From the NCBI GenBank assembly GCA_033032865.1, contig JAWHQI010000508.1, positions 548,001 to 612,000 on the forward strand: a stretch of DNA of 64,000 nucleotides. The letters are read 5' to 3'. Under the pieces are notes generated by a model, which saw nothing but the letters and a program-made list of their open reading frames with translations, was not told the origin of the DNA and did no database searches. Each line of letters starts with the position of its first letter. Position 1 is the first letter of the stretch. This document shows, one piece after another, positions 9,845 to 20,951 of this stretch. The stretch comes from Dactylorhiza incarnata (Eukaryota; Streptophyta; Magnoliopsida; Asparagales; Orchidaceae). The position numbers and the translations under genes were made by a program.

Positions 9845-11079
9845 TGTTGAAAATGTTGAAGTGTGAAGTTGGCGGTCTGGGAGGTGTTCGTGCGGTCTGG
9901 TCTAACCGAGCAATCTCGCGGTCTCCTCTGCGGTCTGACCTGTTCGGTCTAGCCGCGGTCTATTCGGCCTGACTGTCATTCTCTCTGTCCAAGGCTGCTG
10001 AGGTGAGGCCACGCAGTCTGGTTCGTGTGACCGCGTGGCGAGCTGTTTTCTGTACTGTGCGGGTTTTGTTATTGACCGCACAGGGTTGTTGTTTTGGTAT
10101 CCGGGCAGTCCGGTCTGGTGACTGTCCGGGTTCGTGTTGGTGCGCGCTGACTAAAGTTCTCTTAGTCGCGTGGTCTCCTCTTTTTTGTTCGCATAAGCTG
10201 TTCCCTTGGCGGTCTGCTGATGTTTGCGGACACTGGTGTTGGTCGACTTGGCGGGCAGTTGCCTTAGTCGACTTGGCTGTGTTCGCGGTCTCTGGAGGAG
10301 GTCTCGTATATGCGAACACTAGTGGTGGGCGTCATGACCGTGTGGGTTGTCATGATCGCGCGGCTTCCTGGAGGAGTGGCAATCTCCTGGTCGGATTGAA
10401 GTCGGCGAGCTCACTAAGCGCAGAGCGATCTTCTGCTGACCGCGTGGGTTGACCGGTCTTGGTCACTCAGTCAGGGCGGTGACTCTATCTCATAGGGTGG
10501 TGACTGGATCAGGTCTCACGCCTATAAATAGGAGTCACTGTAACAGCAAAATCATTGCACCAAGTGTAAGCTTAACTCGTGACTAGAACTTGCGGTCTCA
10601 TTTTTGTGACCGGCCAGTTTACTGATTGAACTTATCTTGTGCAGCTTCTGCAGATTGTGCGGACAGCAGCGGTCACCTTCTCTTCTAAGGTGTTCAGGCG
10701 GTCTTGCGGCTTGCAGTGTGGGTTGCTGGAGTTCGGGAGAATCAGTGGAGTTCGGAAGGTCGTGGATTTTTCGATTGGTGTTGTTCAAGTCGTCGGCTGG
10801 CTGTTCGGGCGGTCTCCTTTTCTAGTCGCGCGAACACCCAGGTCGCGCAGTCAGGCGGTCTCAGTGTTCAGACCGACAGTTATCTTTCTTCAGCTTGTAT
10901 TTTTTCTTTTTAGTTTTGTGTACTGGCAAAATCATGTCTCGCCATGTATACCTCACTCTGTAATGAAGATTTCTGTTATTATCAATAAAGATTGCTTTGC
11001 TTCATGTGCTTCTGGTTGTTGGCTGTAACTTTAAGTTGTACGATTCCTGCTCACTCCTAGATCTTCGAAAAATTTCACA
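9845..11079 (+). repeat. R2 5' LTR with TATA box and polyadenylation signal
   Basis: TATAAATA lies at 10523-10530 in CCTATAAATAGGAG. AATAAA lies at 10984-10989. Upstream of the TATA box the LTR is unusually rich in the short word GCGGTCT and variants, and contains GTCGACTTGGC twice. Open frames over the LTR on both strands (for example around 9960-10450) recur in the other LTR because the LTRs are duplicates, and they match no known protein. Confidence 0.9.
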
Positions 11080-11090
11080 TGGTATCAGAG
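11080..11090 (+). promoter_or_regulatory. R2 primer-binding site
   Basis: TGGTATCAGAG directly follows the LTR. It is complementary to the 3' end of initiator tRNA-Met, as is usual for plant Ty1/copia. Confidence 0.9.
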
Positions 11091-11166
11091 GAGGTTGGAG
11101 TGGATAGAGCAGTGAACAACTTAAAGTTGTCATCGCCTTTGTGAAGAAGGAACCAGTGGTAGAGCC

Positions 11167-12060
11167 ATGGAAGCAGGTTTTGCAAGAGGTCTTGGAATTG
11201 AGATGCTCACGTCGACTAACTTCAAGAAGTGGAAGTCGTGTATGCAAAGTTATCTTCTGGGCGAGGACCTCAGGGAGGTTGTTGGAGGAGATAGTACGGA
11301 GGAAGTTGTCCCAGTTGGGGATAATGGTCATGAGGTGAGGAATTGGAGAAGGATTAATGCGAAAACAGAGTTCACTCTGAAAAGGGCAATATCACCTAAC
11401 CTATTCGATCACATCTTAGGGTGTGGATCAGCTGCCGAGATCTAGAGAGCCCTGGATGGGCTGTTTAACAAGAAGAATGTAGCGAGGCTACAGTTTCTGG
11501 AAAATGAGCTGGCTAGGTCGGCTCAGGGAGATCTGTCTATCTCTACGTTCTTCCTGAAGATGAAGAACCTGTGCGCTGAGATTTCAGCACTGGATCCTGA
11601 TGAGCCCATTTCTGAGGCGAAGCTGAAGAGGCACATCATCCGCGGCTTGCGAATGGAGTATATTGGATTTGTGACGTCGGTGCAGGGTTGGGCAAATCAG
11701 CCGTCTCTGCTAGAGCTGGATAATCTGCTTGCGTCGCAGGAGAGTCTGGCTAAGCAGATGGCGGGGGTGTCAGTGTCTGGGGGAGAAGGCGAGGTTCTCT
11801 TCACAGGGAAGAAGAAGAAATGGGATAAGAAGAAGAAGACCGCTGGAGGCAATGAGCCTTCAACTTCTGGACAGCAGGAGAGGGGCTATGCTCCCAAGGC
11901 TGAAGGGAAGAAGAAGGGGGAAGGACCCAAATGCTTTAGATGCGGAAAGTTTGGTCACATCAGGAAGGATTGTCGGGTGAATCTTCAGCCATGGCATGCT
12001 GCTACAGGGAAGGAGGAAGCGAGGCCAGGCAAAATGATGGAGGATGGGGAGGAGCCTTCT
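11167..12060 (+). pseudogene. gag: R2 gag relic
   Basis: The frame opens at ATG 11167 (MEAGFARGLGIEMLTS), 88 bases after the LTR, with the NFKKWKSCMQSYL pattern of copia Gag N-termini. An in-frame TAG at 11443-11445 stands where the family has Trp (EIW.AL). The same frame then continues through LFNKKNVARLQFLENEL. A CCHC zinc knuckle, CFRCGKFGHIRKDC, lies near 11932-11975 after a Lys-rich stretch and would bind the packaged RNA. The frame is lost just after the knuckle, and protease follows in another frame. Gag would form the particle shell. Confidence 0.9.
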
Positions 12061-12400
12061 CGGCTTCTGTCGGAGCTGCGGCTCCTATCAACTATCAGGA
12101 GGACTGGATTGTGGAATCGGGGTGTGGTCATCACCTCACCGGGGACGAGTCGAAGCTTTCTTCAGCGCAGCCTTACTCAGATACTGATGTCATTATAACT
12201 GCTGATGATACTGTGCATACTGTCGAGAAGGTGGGGGTTGTTTCCTTGGGCAGTGATAGGGGGCCACTAACGTTGAAGAGTGTCTATCATGTGCCTAGAA
12301 TGAGGAAACCTCTTCTCCGTGACCAACGCTGTAGACGCTGGGTATCACGTTCTGTTCGGTCCAACAGATGTGAGGTTTCTACGAAACGTAGAGGCGGTAA
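12060..12400 (+). pseudogene. R2 aspartic protease relic with catalytic Asp replaced
   Basis: The active-site segment reads DWIVESGCGHHLTGD, where copia proteases have D-S-G in place of E-S-G. The codon at 12114-12116 is GAA (Glu). The downstream strand SVYHVPRM is recognisable near 12280-12300, after which the frame breaks. The protease normally cuts the Gag-Pol polyprotein; a Glu at this position should abolish or strongly reduce activity (inference). It is in a different frame from gag. Confidence 0.8.
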
Positions 12401-12967
12401 AGGCTGAAGTCGTTCATGTTGGGAGAAGGGCAAAAGACTTGTTTGTTTTATCGACAAGTTCTTATGTTGACAAGATCAGGACAAATGATAGTGATGTTAT
12501 ATGGCACGAGAGGTTGGGGCATGTAGGGATGGATAAGCTGAAGGCTATGGCGATAAAAGGTCTTGTCAAGGGCCTGCCTAGTCTATCTTCCTACGGTTAC
12601 GGTCATGTTTGCCCGGGATGTCAGTTCGGCAAGTCTCATCGACTGCCGTTTGATAAGTCGTAGACAGGGAGTAGTGTGCCATTGGAGTGTATCCACGGTG
12701 ACTTGATGGGACCGACTGCTACCCCAAGCCTCGGAGGCAGCAGGTATATGCTGGTGTTGATCGATGATTACACCAGATATGTCTGGGTCTATTTCCGAAG
12801 GAGAAGGCGGAAGCGTTTGCTAAGTTTGTGGAGTTCAAGGAGCTAGTGGAGGGTCGGCTAGGCCTGCGGATAAAGAAGCTGAGAACTGACAACGGGGGGA
12901 GGGGGAGTTCACCTCTGGTGAGTTCTCTAATTTTTGCAGGAAGGAGGGCATCCGGAGGGAGCTTACT
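12319..12967 (+). pseudogene. R2 integrase relic, core truncated
   Basis: The pre-integrase zinc domain is clear: WHERLGHVGMDKLKAM followed by VCPGCQFGKSHRLPF (H-H-C-C). A TAG at 12661 interrupts the frame, then LECIHGDLMGP carries the first catalytic Asp and LIDDYTRYVWVYF follows. After a frameshift near 12795, LRTDNGG carries the second catalytic Asp. After RRELT (about 12967) the sequence jumps to the linker before RT, so the third catalytic residue (Glu) and the C-terminal half of the core are missing. Integrase would insert the cDNA; this copy cannot. Confidence 0.9.
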
Positions 12968-14785
12968 TGGGAAAATTTTCAGGTTGAGGTGCCTTTGTCA
13001 CCAGGTGGTCCATCCATTTCTAGTTCTGAGATGGAAGCTTCTAGCTCAGGAAGTAGGGGGAGCGATGCTCCTAGTACGTCTGGAAGGGGAGCTATGGAAG
13101 AAGCAGCTGAGGATAATGCGAGTCAGGAGAAGGTGTTGAGGAGATCGAAGCGAACGATCATTGCCCCTGATCGCTATACGGGAGGAAACATTGTGAGCCT
13201 TGTCTCGTGTTTCTTCGTTGGTCCCCTGGATGAGCGGGATCCAGTGAGCTTTGAAAAGGCCAAAGGCGTGAAACAGTGGGACTTGGCTATGGAAGAAGAG
13301 ATGGCAGCTCTTGAGAAGAATGAGACCTGATCTCTGGTGCCCAGGCCCAAGGGCATCACCCCTGTGACATGCAAGTGGGTCTATAAGCTCAAGAAGAAGG
13401 CAAATGGCAGTATCGAGCGATACAAGGCTCACCTTGTGGCTCGTGGATTCTCGCAGCAATACGGTGAAGATTATGAAGAGACATTTAGTCCGGTGGCGAA
13501 GATGACTTCAGTTCGGTTCATTATTGCCTTGGCGACATTCTATGGGTGGGAGATTTGGCAACTCGACGTAAAGAATGCTTTCTTGTACGACGAGATTGAT
13601 AAGGATATCTTCATGATCCAGCCGCCAGGCTTCGTATCTGAAGATTTTCCTGACTATGTTTGTAAGCTGAAGAAGGCCCTGTATGGGTTGAAGCAAGCGT
13701 CGAGGGCGTGGTACGGGAAGATTGCAGAATATCTCTTATTCTGTGGATTCGGTGCTTCAGACTCTGACTCAAGCTTGTTTGTCAAGAAGAATGGGGAGCT
13801 TCAAGTCGTCGTGCTGCTTTACGTCGACGATATGATCGTGACGGGGAATTCGAAGGAGGAGGTAGCAAAGCTTCATGCTAAGCTATCTATCAGATTTGAG
13901 ATGAAGGACTTGGGTGAACTCCACCATTTCCTTGGACTCGAAGTGCAGAGGAAGGAAAGTAGAGTGCTAGTGTCCCGGGCTGGATATGCGGAGCGAATCG
14001 TGGAGCGATTCGGCATGAAGGAAGGGAAATGCATTTCTACACCTCTAGAGAAGGCCATGAAACTTCGGAAGGATGAGGGGAGGATTCTGGAAGATCCGAT
14101 TGTGTTCCGAGCTCTGGTTGGGAGCTTGATTTATCTGATGATCACTAGGCCGAATATTGCGTATGCAGTTGGCAGGGTGAGTCGTTGTATGGCGGAACCA
14201 CGGGTTCCTCGTCTACTAGCGGCCAAGAATATTTTGAAGTATATCAAGGAGACATCGGATATGGGTCTCCTATACAGGAGGGATGCGGGCTTCGAGGTGC
14301 ATGGGTACATGGATACTAATTACGATTGAGATTCGGATGATCGGAAGTCGATGCCTGGATTCGTCTTCATGGCGGGTCCTACGGCTATATCATGGTGCAG
14401 CAAGAAGCAGGATTCCGTGTCTGTCTCTACCACGGAAGCAGAATACAAGGCTTCGTCTTTGGCAGCTCAAGAAGCCATCTAGCTTAGGAGGTTGGTGGGA
14501 GACATCCATAAGGAGGTTCGGGGTCCGACTCTGCTCCGCGGCGACAATGAGAGTGCACTCAAATTGGTTACTAATCCAGTATGTCACGCGAGGACCAAAC
14601 ATATCGAGATCGAGCATCATTTCATTTGTGAGAAGGTGCTGGAGGGGTCTCTTTCGGTCGAGCATGTTTGGAGTTTGGACAACGTTGCTGACATATTCAC
14701 AAAGGCGCTGGTGAAGGGGTCGTTCACTCGGCTGAGGAGTTTACTTGGGCTGTTTTCCACTTCCCACTTCAAGTGGGAGTGTTGA
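12968..14785 (+). pseudogene. pol: R2 reverse transcriptase and RNase H relic
   Basis: A long frame carries a Ser-rich linker, then RRSKRTIIAPDRY, then RT. The RT starts at CKWVYKLKKKANG and includes LDVKNAFLYDEIDKD, GLKQASRAWYGKI and the catalytic YVDDMIVTG (codons 13820-13831). Nonsense codons stand at 13328 (TGA, Trp position), 14327 (TGA) and near 14480 (TAG, Trp position). RNase H follows with SVSTTEAEYKA and DNESALKL and ends with DNVADIFTKAL just before the polypurine tract. RT and RNase H copy the RNA into DNA in the particle. Between stops the frame is well preserved, so decay is mainly by single changes. Confidence 0.95.
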
Positions 14786-16014
14786 AAATGTTGAAGTGTG
14801 AAGTTGGCGGTCTATGAGGTGTTCGTGCGGTCTGGTCTAACCGCGCAATCTCGCGGTCTCCTCTGCTGTCTGACCTGTTCGGTCTAGCCGCAGTCTATTC
14901 GGCCTGACCGCCATTCTCTCTGTCCAAGGATGCTGAGGTGAGGCCGCGCGGTCTGGTTCGTGTGACCGCGTGGCAAGCTGTTTTCTGTACTGTACGGGTT
15001 ATGTTGTTGACCACACAGGGTTGTTGTTTTGGTATCCGGGCAGTCTGGTCTGGTGACTGTCCGAGTTCGTATTGGTGCGCGCCGACTAAGGTTCTCTTAG
15101 TCGCGCGGTCTCCTCTTTTGTGTTCGCATAAGCTGGTCCCTTGGCGGTCTGCTGATGTTTGCGGACACTGGTTTTGGTCGACTTGGCGGGCAGTTGCCTT
15201 AGTCGACTTGGCTGTGTTTGCGGTCTCTGGAGGAGGTCTCGTATATGCGAACACTGCTGGTGGGCGTCATGACCGTGTGGGTTTTCATGATCGCGCGGCT
15301 TCCTGGAGGAGTGGCGATCTCCTGGTCGGATTGAAGTCGGCGAGCTCACTAAGCGCAGAGCGATCTTCTGCTGACCGCGCGGGTTGACCGGTCATGGTCA
15401 CGCGGTCAGGGCGGTGACTCTATCTCATAGGGTGGTGACTGGATCTGGTCCCACGCCTATAAATAGGAGTCACTGTAGCAGCAAAATCATCGCACCAAGT
15501 GTAAGCTTAACTCGTGACTAGAACTTGCGGTCTCATTTTTGTGACCGGCCGGTTTGCTGATTGAACTTGTCTTGTGCAGCTTCTGCGGATTGTGCGGACA
15601 GCAGCGGTCACCTTCTCTTCTAAGGTGTTCGGGCGGTCTTGCAGCTTGCAGTGTGGGTTGTTGGAGTTCGGGAGAATCAGTGGAGTTCGGAAGGTCGCGG
15701 AGTTTTCGATTGGTGTTGTTCAAGTCGCCGGCTGGCTATTCGGGCGGTCTCCTTTTATAGTCGCGCGAACACCCAGGCCGCGCGGTCAGGCGGTCTCAGT
15801 GTTCAGACCGACAGTTATCTTTCTTCAGCTTGTATTTTTTATTTTTGGTTTTGTGTACTGGTGAAATCATGTCTCGCCATGTATACCTCGCTCTGTAATG
15901 AAGATTTCTGTTATTATCAATAAAGATTGCTTTGCTTTATGTGCTTCTGGTTGTTGGCTGTAACTTTAAGTTATACGATTCTTGCTCACTCCTAGATCTT
16001 CGGAAAATTTCACA
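14780..16014 (+). repeat. R2 3' LTR
   Basis: Same length as the 5' LTR, preceded by AAGTGGGAG. TATAAATA is at 15458-15465 and AATAAA at 15919-15924. It ends TTTCACA and is followed by CCCAT. Confidence 0.95.
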
Positions 16015-17805
16015 CCCATTCCGCGGGAAGCGCGACCGCTCTCGCCTGTTCCACGATAAGCACTCTTGCTCGCTCTTGTAACACACAAAATGCGACCGCT
16101 CTCGCCTGTTCCGCGGGGTGCGCTCCCACTCTCGCCAATTTCGCGGGGAGCATTGCCGCTCTTGCCTGTTCCACAAGAAGCGCTCCCGCTCGCGGCTATT
16201 CCACAGGAAGCGTCACCCCTCTCGCATGTTCTGCGGGGCGCACTCCCTCTCTCTCCATTTCTGCAGAGAGTTCTACCGCTCTCTCCTACTCCGTAGGAAG
16301 CGCTCCCATTCACGCCTATTTCGCAGGAAGCGCCAGCGCTCTTGCCTGTTCCGCGGGGAGCGTTCCTGCTCTCGTCTGTTCCATGGGGCGCGCTCCCTCT
16401 CTCACCTCTTCTGTGGGGAGTGCTACCACTCTCACCTATTATGTGGGGCATGCTCCCACTCTCACCAGTTCCACGGGGAGCGATACCGCTCTCGCCTATT
16501 CCACGAAAAGTGCTCCCACTCGCGCCTAATCCATAAGAAGCGCCACCGCTCTTGCATGTTCCGCGGGAAGCACCACTGTTCTCTCCTATTCTGTGGGAAG
16601 TGCTCCAGCTTTCTCCTATTCTATGGGGAGTGCTCCCGCTCACGCCTATTCCACAGGAAGTGCTACCGCTCTCTCCTATTCCGAGGGAAGCACTCCTGCT
16701 CGCTCCTGTTCCACAAGAAGTGCTGCCACTCTTGCCTGATCTGTGGGAAGCACTCCTACTCATGCCTGTTCTGTGGGAAGCGCTCCCACTCCCCTTGCTC
16801 CACGAGCCGCGTCGCCACTGTCCATCGTCAGTGGCGATCGCCGGCCACCACCACCACCAGGGAGGCTGCCCAAGTTTCCCAAGGTGACCGGGGGGCAAAC
16901 TCATCATAATTTGTGTGTCCCAAATCAAGCAGTCTTATTCACTCGTCTAGGAATCAGCATGGTGCAGTTACTAGAACTCCCTCCTCAAAATAATAAAAGG
17001 GGGGTCAGGCCTCCATTTAAAGAAACTGTTGGCATTGAGACAAGGAGGAGCTCTTGAGTTTTCCGACGAGGACTCTTCGAAGATCTGTATCGGCCTTCAA
17101 GATCCCCCTTGAATATCTCCCTCAGTGTTCCATCTCTCCTTCAAGGACTCTTCGAAGATCTCGGTTGGACTCCAAGCTCCCTGGGCTGACCTCCCCGGCA
17201 CCTCTGATCTAAACGGCTCTGCTCCAAGCGGTTCCGCAATGTTTCGCTCCAAGATGCTCTGCAGCGCTCCGTTCCAGGCTGCTCTGCAGCGCTCCGCTCC
17301 AGGCTGCTCCGCAGCACTTAGCTCCAGGACGCTCCCTAACGCTCTACTCTAGGCTGCTCTGCAGTGCTCCGCTCAAGGCTGCTCCACAGTGCTCCACTTG
17401 AGGCTGCTCCATAGTGCTCTGCTCTAGGCTGCTCCACAGTGCTCCGCTCTAGGATGCTCCATAATGCTTTGCCCAGGACTGCTCTACCGAGTTCCGCGCT
17501 CAAGGTTGTCTCTGAGCACGCTTCACCACGCTTGGCTCCTGAGGATTTGGAGGACTTAAGAAAATCTTTGTAACGAGCGGTGATCTGTCACCCTCGAAAA
17601 ATAACTCTATGTAACTCACAAAACTAGTGGATCATTCAAAACTGGGCTAGGCCCCGTGGTTTTTTTCCCTTTTGGGGTTTTTCCACGTAAAAGTCTTGAT
17701 GTCTACTGTTGGTTCTCTCTTTTGATTGTTTGCACATTCTGCTCACTCTCGATCTAAGGCGGTTTAGCTCGGCTGGTCTAGAGGTGCGCTAAACCAGCCT
17801 CAACA
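16015..17805 (+). repeat. R1 3' LTR, second part
   Basis: Begins with the second CCCAT copy (16015-16019) and resumes the 30-bp array (to about 16795). Then come the decayed TATA region near 16991, GACAAGGAGGAGCTCTT, the 25-bp array (17216-17480) and the end CCTCAACA at 17805. Open frames on both strands between 15966 and 16928 are array artefacts. Confidence 0.9.
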
Positions 17806-17810
17806 GTTAC

Positions 17811-18305
17811 AAAATTCATAATGCAATGATGTTAGGTTTTTGTGCTACATTTTGGACATATCCTAGCTATATTTTAGGAGTGCATTAAATTGGGGTTTGT
17901 TTACACGATGCATTCATATGCAATTTTTTTTGCTCATGTTTTGCAATGTAGTATGACACCACATTATGAACATTGTTGGATTACATAAATAAATTCAATA
18001 ATGGCATCTTCGTTTGAATGGAATTGAAATTGGATATTGGAATTGATCTAATTACAATTATAGTGTTCACCCAATAAAAAGAATTGAAGAATATTATGTA
18101 ATTGATCAATTTTATTGTTCGTTTGTTTGATAAAATTCAATTTGAGGATTATTATTCTTATCATTAGCGATAAAGAACCAAACACTCTCATATATATTAT
18201 GAAAAATATAACATTCATTCACGTATATTATGAAAAACCTAATATTTTCCCACATATATTGACATTAATTATAACATAATGCATTCGATAAGAATCTATC
18301 ATTTT
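17811..18305. other. AT-rich arm of a probable TIR element
   Basis: No gene. The part from 18003 is the left arm of the inferred minisatellite-bearing DNA transposon; 17811-18002 is plain AT-rich DNA. Confidence 0.5.
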
Positions 18306-18309
18306 CAAT

Positions 18310-18645
18310 TCGACCAGGCGAAAAACGTGCGCCCGGTCGAAAAGTGGGCGTCCGGGCAAAAAGCGTGTGACCGGGTGAAAAAAGCGAGCCCAAGAGAAAA
18401 ATGCATGCCCGGACAAAAACTGTGCTCCGAGGCAAAAAAACGTGCTCTGGAGAAAAAATGTGTGCACTTGCATAAAATGTGTGCCTGGATGAAAAACTCA
18501 CGCCCAAGCAAAAAAATATGTGTCGGGGCAAAAAAACACGCACTCGGGAAAAAAATGTGCGCCCGCGCAAAAAAGCACGCTCCCTGGTGAAAATTGCGCC
18601 CGGGAAAAAATGCGCACCAGCGCAAAAAAAACACAAGCATGGGAG
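18310..18645. repeat. ~20-bp minisatellite, left part
   Basis: About 17 units of 18-22 bp of the form GGGCAAAAAATGCGCGCC, alternating an A-run with a GC-rich piece. R3 entered inside the array: GAAAA stands at both edges (18645-18649 and 53089-53093). Lys-rich frames on + and Phe-rich frames on - are repeat artefacts. Confidence 0.85.
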
Positions 18646-18649
18646 AAAA

Positions 18650-18748
18650 TGTTGGAACTTGTGTTCCACATCTCTTGATTTGAGAATAACAAATTTCAAC
18701 GTGTATTTGATCTTGCTTGTCGTGTGTTTATAGTGTATGGGAACTATA
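18650..18748 (+). repeat. R3 5' LTR, first part
   Basis: Matches the start of the 3' LTR at 51955 (TTGTGTTCCACAT, then GTGTGTTTATAGTGTA). It ends with CTATA (18744-18748), the left target copy of R4. Confidence 0.9.
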
Positions 18749-19883
18749 TGTTGGATCTTGAGGCGCCCTTAGACGGGGGGTGAATAAGGGTTGTAGAAAA
18801 CTTTAATTTTTTATAGAATACTTTAGATATTGTATTAGAAGTAAGTTAAATCAAAAGTAAAGAGATAGAAATTAGAAATCAAATCAATTTTATTAAACAA
18901 GAAAAGACATGATTATCATTTATAAAATTGATTACAAAATCTGATTTCTATGACGCTAGAAATTCAAGGCGAAATAGGAAATACTCTTTTTGTTTTCTAT
19001 ACCGACTCTTCTCACTAAGAACCGGTTGGCTTTAGCCGATCTCTCCCCAGATACGGCCTCAAGCCGCTCTAGCCCTTCTATCCAAAGAAAGGTCTCGAGC
19101 ACCCCCTAGATCTACTCCCTAGACCTAGTCGTCAATACGAGGCGAATTCCTCCCTAAGTCCTACCCAGACCTAGTCGCCAACACGAGGCAAATTTACGAA
19201 CCGATTACAAAGATAAATATAAAATACAAATATAAAAACTCCCTATGAGGTAATCTGAAGGAGACGCCGAAGAATCACTGAAGATCGTTTAAGTCCAAAC
19301 ATGCATTCTTCGCATTGAGTTAGCGTGTTGATCCAAGCCTCCTTTGATTCCTCCTTTTGAAATTTAGTGGGAGATCCTTTGTGGTCTGAAAATAAATCCC
19401 TCACAAATAATTCACTGAAGATCGTTATTGAAGAAGACGAAATCCACATATTTATAGGGCTGGAAGCTAACGCCTGGCATTGACCCAGTATAGAAATGTT
19501 TTAATGGCTCGGATCTTCAAAAGAGGAAGGAGATTCTGCATCTTTGGAAACATTCATTTTAGCCAACCTTAATGCTGACGTTGAGTCTAACATATGGGGT
19601 TGAGTCAAATCATTCCAAAAATGCTCCTGCAATCACGACAGCTTCCCTCCATGCCATTTTCATCTTGGTGGGAACAAAAGTCAACGCGGGCATTAAGATT
19701 TAAGGTCGGGCATTAACTCTCTTCCATTCTTTTCAGCTTGTGAGCAAATCCAGACCAACAACAGCAACCTAGTGTCATCTTTGTTCAAACCTGCATGCTA
19801 AAAACATAATGGCAAACAAGATCAAATACAAGTAGGATTTGTTATTCTCAAATCAAAGGGATGCGGAAAACCATGTTCCAACA
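18749..19883 (-). repeat. R4 3' LTR
   Basis: Direct repeat of 25623-26793. The LTR end contains GGCGCCCTTAGA, shared with R3, R5 and R6. A reverse-strand TATA-like site (CTATAAATATG) lies near 19447-19457. Confidence 0.9.
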
Positions 19884-20165
19884 ATCTCCCCCTTTTGATA
19901 ATAATAAATCTAATAGAGATAAGTCTGATTCATATATAAGAGAGATGTGCTTTTAGAAGGGTATATGACACTACGCAATATTGAGACAATAATAAGAATT
20001 ATAGATAGTTAAATTATGCTCCCCTGCATAAGTGCTCCCCCTTAGTGTATGCACTCATAGACTAGATTTATGCTCCCCCTTAATCTAGTGAATCATACTC
20101 CTTTAATCATTACGATTTATCATTTTATTCTCCCCCTTTTGTTATTAGCAAAAGAGGGTGGAGTG
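19884..20165 (-). promoter_or_regulatory. R4 polypurine tract and extra PPT-like copies
   Basis: On the minus strand, TATCAAAAGGGGGAGAT abuts the 3' LTR. Further GGGGGAGCA or GGGGGAGAA copies lie within 280 bases (near 20037, 20073 and 20130). Several polypurine copies before the 3' LTR are a described Sirevirus trait. The copy near 20130-20165 can pair with an upstream CTCCACCCTCTTTTG, forming a hairpin. Confidence 0.8.
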
Positions 20166-20951
20166 AAACAAAATTAGAATGGAGAAGACAAAAGTTAGGA
20201 CATAACTAAGAGAGGATTAAGAGTTTTGTGTAAACATAAAGTAAATCATGATCAAGCTAAGGGAGACAGTAGTACAGTGGCAAAAGATATGATAAGCGTG
20301 AAAGAACAACATTCCATTTTTTGTTTTACCAAAAGAATTCTACCACTGCTTTTCAAAGTGAATTTTTTTTAAGAAACTTGTTGGAAGAAAGGTAATATAG
20401 TTTGACAAGCACAAGTGAAGAAAAACCTTAGAAGTAAGCATGATAAACCATGGTAAAAGAAATACATGATCAAAATAGAAATGCGGAAAATAAAAACAAA
20501 ACAATTAAGAGTAGTATTTTTGTTATAGTTTGACCATTCCAACAATATGTATAGACTCTTCACATTTGAGCATTTAACTTTGAAAATTTTCATAACTAAT
20601 AGGCAAGCATGATTTAATATATTCAAAAAGATAATAGCTACAATGTAACCAATTCGTATTTCAAGTAAAGAAAACATTGTAGAAATCATGCATTGCAATC
20701 TAGTGCTTTTACTTAAGTTTTTAGAGGATTATGTAATGTTGCATTAGGATCCAATTCTCATAAGTAGAAGCTTTAGGAAAAACAATGATGTGTGCATAAG
20801 GTGTTTTGATAAAAGTATACAAGTGAAATAATCAAAACACATGACATATGTAATGAAATAGTAACAACAATATTAAGATTGTAATCTTATAATTACTTTC
20901 ACACATCAATTTTAGAATAAAATTTCAAAGCACATAAACGGAGTACAACTA

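Larger units (their letters stand above)
9845..16014 (+). mobile_element. R2: Ty1/copia element nested in R1 3' LTR
   Basis: Two LTRs of exactly 1235 bp (9845-11079 and 14780-16014) begin TGTTGAAAATG and end TTTCACA. The 5-bp duplication CCCAT stands at 9840-9844 and 16015-16019. A primer site starts at 11080 and a purine tract AAGTGGGAG precedes the 3' LTR. The interior holds gag-protease-integrase-RT-RNase H in Ty1/copia order but is inactivated by stops, frameshifts and a deletion of the integrase core. Over the first ~715 aligned LTR bases I count about 41 mismatches by eye, mostly transitions, so the insertion is not recent. It is younger than R1, since it lies in an R1 LTR. Confidence 0.95.
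4135..17805 (+). mobile_element. R1: Ty3/gypsy-like non-autonomous LTR retrotransposon, split by R2
   Basis: Two long direct repeats begin TGATGGGGTTCC (4135 and 9609) and end near 6196 and at 17805. The outer flanks carry ATTAC (4130-4134) and GTTAC (17806-17810), a 5-bp target duplication with one mismatch. A purine-rich tract precedes the 3' LTR. The 3.4-kb interior holds degraded gag and protease pieces, three tandem arrays and no reverse transcriptase or integrase, so movement would need enzymes in trans. The gag and protease pieces resemble the Tat/Ogre-type gypsy group. The 3' LTR was later interrupted by R2 at a CCCAT target. The LTRs differ at many sites, so R1 is an old insertion. 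Confidence 0.85.

Noticed and set aside
9960..10450. Open frames inside the R2 LTR, repeated at 14895-15387
   Set aside because: The duplication is the LTR itself; opposite strands are equally open and no family is recognised.
15966..16928. 320-codon minus-strand and 263-codon plus-strand frames in the R1 3' LTR
   Set aside because: Same 30-bp array as in the 5' LTR; opposite-strand frames overlap fully and neither has a domain.
18228..18733. Lys-rich and Phe/His-rich frames over the minisatellite (also 53052-53710 and 53961-54294)
   Set aside because: They result from A-runs alternating with GC-rich words. They look like signal peptides or coiled coils only by composition.
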